A stretch of 64,000 bases of DNA from Methanocaldococcus sp. FS406-22. GTDB lineage: Archaea > AGJL01 > Methanococci > Methanococcales > Methanocaldococcaceae. The notes beneath the pieces were generated by a model. That model was not told the DNA's origin, ran no database searches, and was given only the letters and a program-made list of their open reading frames with translations. The DNA lies in NCBI RefSeq assembly GCF_000025525.1, contig NC_013887.1, forward strand, positions 1,498,729 to 1,562,728. The letters are read 5' to 3'. The position numbers and the translations under genes are program-made. How positions within the stretch are numbered: the first letter of the stretch is position 1; each line of letters begins with the position of its first letter. Of this stretch, positions 58,131 through 64,000 are shown one piece after another.

Positions 58131-58471
58131 AATGTAACAACATTATCACTCTCTTTAACAAAGGCAATTAAGTCATGCATTGTAGCCAACTTAGCCCCTT
58201 CAATTAAATCCTCCTCTTTTAAACCTCTTGCTTTACAGCAAGGGCCGCAAACTTTAACAACAGCCCCTAACTCAATGGCATTTTTCAATAACTCTAAGTA
58301 GTTTGGCACTTCTGAAGGATTCTGCTCCTTCTTAGCAACATAAACACCATTCTCAAGTAGGAAGATATTTACCTCAATCCCTTCCAATAAAGCTGTTAAT
58401 GCAAATCTTAATGCTGAATAAGCCCTCTCCTTTCCATAGGGAGCTTCTGTAATGATTACAGTGAATTTCAT
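58127..58471 (-). CDS. DsrE-family protein
   Basis: 114 residues. FTVIITEAPYGKERAYSALR and VVKVCGPCCKARGLKEEDLI; the two or three Cys (CGPCC) replace the single sulfur-relay Cys of DsrE/TusD. Next to a TusA-like protein, so probably part of sulfur relay. ATG 58471 behind GGTGA. Confidence 0.86.
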   Translation of the reverse strand: MKFTVIITEAPYGKERAYSALRFALTALLEGIEVNIFLLENGVYVAKKEQNPSEVPNYLELLKNAIELGAVVKVCGPCCKARGLKEEDLIEGAKLATMHDLIAFVKESDNVVTF

Positions 58472-58486
58472 CATTTCACCAGAAAT

Positions 58487-58702
58487 TTATTTCTTTATGA
58501 CTATTCTAAATCCATTATCTGTCTCTTCTGCTAAAACAACTGTATATCCGTTATTTTCAGCAAATCTTTTTATATTTTCCAAAGCTGGTTTGTAGTCACC
58601 AACAACCTCTAACTCTTCTCCTTCACTTAACTCCTCTAAAGCCTTTTTTGTCTTTAAAACTGGAACTGGGCAGATGTCTCCAGTAACATCAAGTTTTTTC
58701 AT
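58487..58702 (-). CDS. TusA/SirA-like sulfur carrier
   Basis: 71 residues. LDVTGDICPVPVLKTKKALE has the CPxP motif with the sulfur-accepting Cys at residue 10. Hands persulfide sulfur to partners; the adjoining DsrE-like gene is a likely one. GGTGA precedes ATG 58702. Confidence 0.92.
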   Translation of the reverse strand: MKKLDVTGDICPVPVLKTKKALEELSEGEELEVVGDYKPALENIKRFAENNGYTVVLAEETDNGFRIVIKK

Positions 58703-58896
58703 AACCTTCACCATGAAATTTTTAATAAAAGTAGGTTTAAAAAGTATAAAAAATTAATCTGAAAAAAGTTTAATTGCTTATAGGTTATTAGAGTTTTTAA
58801 TATCTTTGAGAATATTTTTGTAATTATAAATCATGATAATTTTTTCTGTAAAAATAGTCCAAACTACTCTTTTTTTATTCTGTAAATTCTGCTAAT

Positions 58897-59067
58897 TTAA
58901 AACAAAATAGGTGCAATTGCAGAGATTATAATTAATCCAGCTAATATGTATCCCATGATTTTTGTTAATTCACTGCCAGTGTATGACCTTGTTAAGTCCT
59001 TCTTTATGTTCTCTAATTCTTCAAACTCTTCATCATTCACGTGTAAGTGTTGTAGCTTTACCTCCAT
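58897..59067 (-). CDS. 56-residue membrane protein
   Basis: MEVKLQHLHVNDEEFEELEN then IKKDLTRSYTG and a C-terminal helix IMGYILAGLIIISAIAPILF. One tail-type transmembrane helix with an acidic cytosolic part. GGGGTGAG precedes ATG. Too short for routine calling; unknown function. Confidence 0.65.
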   Translation of the reverse strand: MEVKLQHLHVNDEEFEELENIKKDLTRSYTGSELTKIMGYILAGLIIISAIAPILF

Positions 59068-59410
59068 AGTCTCACCCCTCTGTCATTACTGTCTTCACTT
59101 ATATCATTGAAAAAAGTCATATATATGCTTTTTTGCTCATGAACAATCATGATAAATGTTTTTCATGAAAAATAATGACAGATTGGTTTTAATCTATAAT
59201 GATAAATCATGACAAATCTCAACTTATTATGGATAATAATTTAAAACTAAAATTTCAAATTTAAAGAAAGTATGAAGTAACAAACTTAGAAATCGTGGTT
59301 ACCAAATTTGAGTTTGATAAGAATCTTAAATTAAATAGATTTTTGAGGATTTGGATTATATAAGACCAAGACCGAAAGTTATGTTTAGAAAACGTGAGAG
59401 AGGGGGTTAG
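59068..59410. promoter_or_regulatory. Gene-free region with TCATGA cluster and dgcN promoter
   Basis: TCATGA occurs at 59137, 59147, 59163 and 59207 (and at 58831 behind the small membrane gene), with AATAATGACAG variants between. The 56-residue gene (minus) and the DUF1611 gene (plus) diverge from it. TATA-like GGATTATATAAG near 59350 serves the plus-strand pair. No gene here. Confidence 0.45.
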
Positions 59411-60457
59411 ATGAATCTAAAAGATTATTATCAAAATACTCCAGCATTGATAATAACCCACGATTACTTTGATACAAAAAATGCTAAAACCGCCCACGGT
59501 GTCATTCTGTACAGTGAGATTTTCGACGTTGTTGGAATTGTAGATGGAAAATTTGCTGGCAGTCGGGCTTGTGATGTAGTTCCGTTTATTAAGAAGGATA
59601 TTCCAATATACTCCTCCGTAAAAGAAGCCCTAAACAACGTCAATGCCAAAGTTCTTATACTTGGTGTAGCACCTCCAGGTGGTAAATTACCAACAGACTG
59701 GCTCGACGAAATAAAAACTGCCATAAACGCAGGTCTTGATATAATTTCTGGTTTGCACGTGTTCTTAAGTGATATTCCTGAAATTGCAGAGCTTGCCAAA
59801 GCTAAAGGTGTTAAAATCATCGATTTGAGAAAACCACCTTCTGACCTCAACATAGGGCTTCAGAGGGTGCGTAAAACAGACGCTAAGGTAGTGCTCTGCA
59901 TGGGTACTGATTGTGTAGTAGGTAAGAGGAGTGCCGCTACCCTTCTATGGAAGCTTGCAAGGCAGAAGGGTATTAACGCCGGATTTGTTGCTACCGGTCA
60001 GACTGGACTTATGATTGGTTGCGATGCTGGGGCGGTTATAGATAGGATTCCATCTGACTTCGTAGCTGGACAAGTTGAGAAGATGGTTCTTAAAGTGTTC
60101 AACAAGGGTAAGAACCCAATATTCGTTGAAGGGCAGGGTGCTCTATTACATCCAAGCTACTCAGGTGTAACCCTCTCCCTTCTGCACGGAGCAGACCCAC
60201 AAGCTGTTATCCTTGTTCACGATCCACAGAGAAAGTATAGGGCAGGTTTTGATACTGAATTACCAATGCCAGACTGGAGGGATGAAAGAGAGTTAATAGA
60301 AAAACTCTCAAGAGCAAAAGTAGTAGCACTTTGCGTGTGGGGTAAGGAGAATAAAGCTTTAATTAAAGATTCGGACATTCCGGTGTTTGATTTAACTAAC
60401 CAAAATGAAGCAGAAAAGCTCCTTGAATTGCTAATAAACTATTTGGAGGAGAAATAA
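59411..60457 (+). CDS. DUF1611 protein, DgcN-like (D-glutamate N-acyltransferase family)
   Basis: 348 residues. Rossmann-type N terminus (TPALIITHDYFDTKNAKTAH), then a P-loop-like region MGTDCVVGKRSAATLLWKLA near 166 and GQTGLMIGCDAGAVIDRIPS. DUF1611 members paired with an epimerase have been shown to be DgcN, which acylates D-glutamate. Codon use is richer in C and G than neighbours (CTC TGC, GCC GGA), suggesting transfer. One-base overlap with the epimerase. Confidence 0.8.
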   Translation: MNLKDYYQNTPALIITHDYFDTKNAKTAHGVILYSEIFDVVGIVDGKFAGSRACDVVPFIKKDIPIYSSVKEALNNVNAKVLILGVAPPGGKLPTDWLDEIKTAINAGLDIISGLHVFLSDIPEIAELAKAKGVKIIDLRKPPSDLNIGLQRVRKTDAKVVLCMGTDCVVGKRSAATLLWKLARQKGINAGFVATGQTGLMIGCDAGAVIDRIPSDFVAGQVEKMVLKVFNKGKNPIFVEGQGALLHPSYSGVTLSLLHGADPQAVILVHDPQRKYRAGFDTELPMPDWRDERELIEKLSRAKVVALCVWGKENKALIKDSDIPVFDLTNQNEAEKLLELLINYLEEK

Positions 60458-61524
60458 TGAAGATAAAGTCTGTAGAGGCAATCCCACTTAACATTCCACT
60501 AAAAGAGCCATTTGTAATTGCATTGGGAAAGTGTGATGTTGCAGAAAATGTCCTTATTAAAATTCATTTAGAGGATGGGACTGTTGGATATGGGGAGGTT
60601 TCATCCTCCGGAGTTATTACTGGAGACATTCAATCTACAATAATAGATGTTGTTAAATATCTGGCTCCAGCTTTGATTGGTGAAGATATTGAGAACTATA
60701 GATGTTTAATCAAAAAGCTTAGGAGCATAGTTAAATTCCATCCCGGTGTCTTTGCTGGGATAGAAAGTGCCTTACTTGACGCATACACCCAGTATATTGG
60801 CATTCCCCTTTACCAGTTTTTAGGTGGAGCACAGGATGAAATCGAATCTGATATAACGATTTCTATAACCTCACCTGAAAAAGCTGCCCAAACAGCACTG
60901 GAATATTCGAAAAAAGGATTTAAGGCATTTAAAATTAAGGTTGGTAAAAACTTTGAAGAAGATTTTGAGAGAGTTATAGCTGTAAGTGAGGCTGTAGATT
61001 GTGAGATAAGAATAGATGCAAATCAAGGATACAAGCCAAAGGAAGCAGTTAAATTTATAAACGCCGTGTGGGATGCGGGAGTTAATATTACACTTTTTGA
61101 ACAGCCAGTGCATTGTCAGAACATTAAAGGTTTGAAGTATGTAACAGACAACTCCCCTGTTCCCGTGGCCGCTGACGAGACGGTTTTCACAGCTGGTGAT
61201 GCATTTAACGTTGCAAGGGAGAGAGTTGTTGATGTCATAAACATCAAACTTGCCAAATGTGGTGGGGTGTTGGAGGCTTTAGATATAATAGCCGTAGCCA
61301 AAGCTTCAGGTTTAGACCTTATGATTGGGTGTATGCTGGAATCAAATGTCGGGTTAGCTCCAAGTGTTCATTTGGCATGTGGAACTGGAGAGTTTTCATA
61401 CATTGACTTAGACTCATATATATTTTTAAATGAATTACCATTAAGTGGAGGATTTGAAGTTGACGGGCAAAAGCTTATTGTGAAGAACATTAAAAAAGGA
61501 TTAGGAATCAAAGAAAGTGCCTAA
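60457..61524 (+). CDS. Enolase-superfamily epimerase (dipeptide epimerase / DgcA-like racemase)
   Basis: 355 residues. N-terminal capping domain PLNIPLKEPFVIALGKCDVA, catalytic Lys pair in FKAFKIKVGKNFEEDF near 160, metal ligands DANQGY, E in FEQPVHC, and DE in AADETVF; second Lys in INIKLAKCGG. Formerly annotated as L-Ala-D/L-Glu epimerases; with a DgcN partner they racemise N-acyl-D-glutamate. Operon with DUF1611 gene (ATG overlaps its stop). Confidence 0.88.
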   Translation: MKIKSVEAIPLNIPLKEPFVIALGKCDVAENVLIKIHLEDGTVGYGEVSSSGVITGDIQSTIIDVVKYLAPALIGEDIENYRCLIKKLRSIVKFHPGVFAGIESALLDAYTQYIGIPLYQFLGGAQDEIESDITISITSPEKAAQTALEYSKKGFKAFKIKVGKNFEEDFERVIAVSEAVDCEIRIDANQGYKPKEAVKFINAVWDAGVNITLFEQPVHCQNIKGLKYVTDNSPVPVAADETVFTAGDAFNVARERVVDVINIKLAKCGGVLEALDIIAVAKASGLDLMIGCMLESNVGLAPSVHLACGTGEFSYIDLDSYIFLNELPLSGGFEVDGQKLIVKNIKKGLGIKESA

Positions 61525-61639
61525 GATTAGATATTTGTTCGAGTTTGAATTAGTTTCATCTACACTTCAATGGAAATTCTAACACTAAACTTTTTTGCTT
61601 ACTTCAAGTTTCAAAAGTTAGTTAATATATTAAATAAAA

Positions 61640-62716
61640 TTAAATCCTTCTATACTTATAAAATATCCTACAAGTCCCCTCATCCGAGACCATACAACTA
61701 CCCACTGGATTTAGAGGAGTGCAAACCTTTCCAAATAATGGGCAATCTGTTGGTAACTTCTCTCCTCTCAAAATCTTATCACAGATGCAACCTTTAGGAA
61801 TCTTTTCCTTAATCTCTGGAATGTCCTCATGCTCATAGATGTCAAATTTCTTATACTTTTCTCTCAAACCAAAACCACCATTTTTAACAACTGGGAAACC
61901 CCTCCAAGGAACATCTATACTTTCAAAAACTTCATTTATTATTTTTTGAGCTAAAACATTTCCTTCTGGTTTAACTGCCCTAATATATTCATTTTCAACC
62001 CTTGCCTCTCCATTGATAACTTGCCTTAAAATCATGATTATAGCCATTAAAACATCTATAGGTTCAAAGCCAGCAACAACCATTGGGGCATTGTATTTTT
62101 CACATAGGCTATAGTAAGGTTTTAATCCAGTAATTGTTGAAACATGTCCTGGACAGATAAAGGCGTCTAAATAAACCCCCTCATTTAACAAGAACTCCAT
62201 AACTGGAGGAGTTTGCCTATGGCAATTTAAAATGAAAAAGTTATCTATATCCTTATCTTTTAAACTTATTAACTCAGCTCCAGTTGTTGGGGCTGTAGTT
62301 TCAAAACCTATTGCTACAAAGACAAATTTTTTATCTTTCTCTTTTTTAGCCATCTTTACTGCTTCACTTATACTATAAACAATTCTAACATCACAACCTT
62401 CAGACTGCTTCTCCATTAGAGATTTTTCGCTCCCTGGGACTCTGTACATGTCTCCAAGGGTTGTTATAACATAACCATTATCAGCTAAGTATATGGCTGT
62501 ATCTATCTCTTTTTGTGTTGTTACACAAACAGGACATCCAGGGCCGGGAACAACGGTTATATTTTCTGGTAGAACATCCCTAATCCCATACTTGCAGATT
62601 GTATGCTCATGACTTCCACAAACATGCATAATCTTTAAGGTATCTATCCTCTCAGCGAGTTTATGTATTTTATCTATGGCTTTTTTTATTAAAGCTCTAT
62701 CATTTACGTTAATCAT
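61640..62716 (-). CDS. hypD: Hydrogenase maturation factor HypD
   Basis: 358 residues. MHVCGSHEHTICKYGIRDVL, VPGPGCPVCVTTQKEID and a C-terminal Fe-S motif region CICDKILRGEKLPTDC with CTPLNPVGSCMVS. With HypC it carries the Fe(CN)2CO unit for NiFe-hydrogenases, central in methanogens. Overlaps hemD by eight bases. Confidence 0.95.
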   Translation of the reverse strand: MINVNDRALIKKAIDKIHKLAERIDTLKIMHVCGSHEHTICKYGIRDVLPENITVVPGPGCPVCVTTQKEIDTAIYLADNGYVITTLGDMYRVPGSEKSLMEKQSEGCDVRIVYSISEAVKMAKKEKDKKFVFVAIGFETTAPTTGAELISLKDKDIDNFFILNCHRQTPPVMEFLLNEGVYLDAFICPGHVSTITGLKPYYSLCEKYNAPMVVAGFEPIDVLMAIIMILRQVINGEARVENEYIRAVKPEGNVLAQKIINEVFESIDVPWRGFPVVKNGGFGLREKYKKFDIYEHEDIPEIKEKIPKGCICDKILRGEKLPTDCPLFGKVCTPLNPVGSCMVSDEGTCRIFYKYRRI

Positions 62717-63443
62717 GGCTATACATCTCCTTTAATTTTTTGATAACCTCTAAAATTCCTTCAATAGTATATACTTTAGGAATTAACGGTTTAAAACCAA
62801 ATTTCTCAATAACTTTAGCTGTTATTGGGCCAATAGCAACTATGTAATTATCTTTTATAATATTGGAAAATTCATCATCCACATATTTAAAAAAGTTTTT
62901 GGCTGTTAATCCACTTGTAAATGTTAGAATAAATTTATCTTTTGCTATCAACTCTTTTAGTTTTTTAATATCTTTTTTTAAGTTTTCTGGCTCTACTGAT
63001 TTATATACAAAGAGCAAATCGGCATTTAAATTATTCTTTAAAACATCTCTTGTTGATGGGGTTGTTGGGATTAAAAACCTATCTCCATTTTTAATAACTT
63101 TTTTAATCTCTTCTAAGAGGGATTCAGCTGTGTATTCTTTTGGTATTATATCAGGGTCTCTACCAAAATATTTTCTAAATGTTTCAGCAGTTTTTTCTCC
63201 AATAACAGCAATTTTTTTATTTTTTATTTCTTCTTTTTCATGTTCAGTTAGTATGTTGTGTAATCCAATAACCCCACTTGGTGAAGTAAAGGCTATCCAA
63301 TTATAGTTATCTAAATCAACTTTTAAGTCTTTGTTATATACAATCTCCAATGTTGGAAATATTATTGGTTCAAATCCTTCTTTTTTTAATAAATTGGCAA
63401 AAATATCACTTCTTTCTTTAGGTCTCGTTATCACAACTTTCAT
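62709..63443 (-). CDS. hemD: Uroporphyrinogen-III synthase
   Basis: 244 residues. VVITRPKERSDIFANLLKKE at the start and FTSPSGVIGL near 60, AVIGEKTAETFRKYFG and FTSGLTAKNFFKY in the second lobe. Cyclises hydroxymethylbilane. Overlaps the upstream gene by four bases; hypD follows. Confidence 0.9.
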   Translation of the reverse strand: MKVVITRPKERSDIFANLLKKEGFEPIIFPTLEIVYNKDLKVDLDNYNWIAFTSPSGVIGLHNILTEHEKEEIKNKKIAVIGEKTAETFRKYFGRDPDIIPKEYTAESLLEEIKKVIKNGDRFLIPTTPSTRDVLKNNLNADLLFVYKSVEPENLKKDIKKLKELIAKDKFILTFTSGLTAKNFFKYVDDEFSNIIKDNYIVAIGPITAKVIEKFGFKPLIPKVYTIEGILEVIKKLKEMYSHD

Positions 63444-64000
63444 GTTATCCCGTTATTTATTAAATTTAGATTTATCCTATTAAACTCCAAATAAACATAA
63501 ACTTTATTTCCCATATCAATTACATTACAATCAACTGCGTTTGTTTTTTGTAGTAATTCATTTTTAAGTTTTTCAGTATCAATTTTCTGATTATCTGGTT
63601 TTCTGAATACATATACTAAATATGTTTTATTTGAATTTAAGTCATAATATATACCAATTATGTAGTTCTCTCTATATATAAAGACATCCTTATAATCCGG
63701 GGGGATTGTATTAATTAAATCGTTCATTTCAGCTTTCCCTAAATCATCTTCATTTAGATTTTTTATTAAAACTCCATTATAATACTTAAAATCGTCAATT
63801 GGAATGTATTTGATTAAAAATCCAAGTGGCACTTTGATACCAATACTTCCATGGTTTCCTATATAAATACCATTAATAAAAATTAGAGTTTCTTTATATA
63901 TTGCTGGGAGATTTTGAAGATTAACATTATCTTTAAGCATCATAAGTGTCTTATGGTCGATATAAGTGAATTCTTTGAATGGCGAGTTTTCTATGACTTC
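63440..64000 (-). CDS. Uncharacterised protein, 5' end outside window
   Basis: The frame is open to base 64000, and the 19 codons upstream of the ATG pair at 63943 (read EVIENSPFKEFTYIDHK) look coding, so the gene probably starts beyond the window; if it starts at 63943 it is 167 residues. ETLIFINGIYIGNHGSIGIK, IYYDLNSNKTYLVYVFRKPD: alpha/beta, no motif recognised. Four-base overlap with hemD suggests one transcript. Confidence 0.6.
   Translation of the reverse strand, partial: EVIENSPFKEFTYIDHKTLMMLKDNVNLQNLPAIYKETLIFINGIYIGNHGSIGIKVPLGFLIKYIPIDDFKYYNGVLIKNLNEDDLGKAEMNDLINTIPPDYKDVFIYRENYIIGIYYDLNSNKTYLVYVFRKPDNQKIDTEKLKNELLQKTNAVDCNVIDMGNKVYVYLEFNRINLNLINNGIT

Overview
The window is AT-rich chromosomal DNA from a hyperthermophilic methanogen of the genus Methanocaldococcus, close to M. 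jannaschii but apparently not that species. Evidence: strong GGTGA/GGAGG ribosome-binding sites with ATG, GTG or TTG starts; archaeal information genes (S3Ae, S2, L15e, L37Ae, LX/L18a, RpoP, proteasome alpha, prefoldin beta, Brix, Pcc1, SBDS); methanogen-type genes (ADP-forming acetate-CoA ligase, sulfide-type Thi4, HypD, SepSecS). An Hsp16.5-type small heat shock protein differs from the M. jannaschii protein, as I remember it, at about three positions. Remarks on M. jannaschii gene order are from memory, not from a search.

Layout. 1-8.4 kb: pyrD (start just off the left edge), a CBS-domain protein, tmk, a small MnhG/EhbB-like membrane protein, ftsY, then an island of two related winged-helix regulators flanking secreted or membrane surface proteins, a small heat shock gene and a METTL5-like methyltransferase. 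8.4-16.1 kb: two CRISPR arrays that share a homologous leader but use different repeats. Array 1 is chimeric: 19 repeats of its own type, then two repeats of array 2's type at the leader-distal end. No cas genes are present. Between the arrays lie feoA-feoB with a divergent DtxR-type regulator and a tandem palindromic operator, hemC, dph6, and a GC-rich multi-hairpin element resembling the ends or guide RNA of an IS200/IS605 element, ending exactly at the feoB stop codon. 16.4-26.6 kb: aspartokinase, then a redox/stress cluster (OsmC, SPASM radical SAM, DUF166, TDT exporter, universal stress protein, two MinD/ferredoxin ATPases, a NifX-like protein, a CPKC thioredoxin-like protein, a zinc ribbon and an ArsP-like permease). 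Three of its transcription units share a nearly identical promoter element.

26.6-53.5 kb: a secreted protein, MBF1, truD, a tiny C2H2 protein, ADP-forming acetate-CoA ligase, an unannotated-looking HesB/IscA-like gene with an in-frame UGA (probable selenocysteine), psmA, a ribosome/RNA gene block, a radical SAM gene with thi4, hemL, ppaC, a tandem structured-RNA locus whose second unit fits an H/ACA guide for 23S rRNA, the ApcT amino-acid transporter, SepSecS (which makes Sec-tRNA and so fits the UGA gene), rhomboid, M50 and PAP2 membrane enzymes, tyrA, nth, a DUF22 gene, atpD and purE. 53.5-64 kb: ribosomal proteins, prefoldin, a DHH phosphoesterase, DsrE/TusA-like sulfur genes, a compositionally distinct DUF1611/epimerase pair (DgcN/DgcA-like, probably acquired), hypD, hemD and a gene running off the right edge.

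Most unusual signals: (1) two places (49.2 and 52.2 kb) where a gene end or start is duplicated on both sides of the same short hairpin module, one pair diverged mainly at synonymous sites; (2) the chimeric CRISPR array; (3) the UGA-containing HesB-like gene; (4) the three-copy promoter element of the redox cluster; (5) the TnpB-guide-RNA-like element at feoB; (6) the H/ACA RNA with a readable target.
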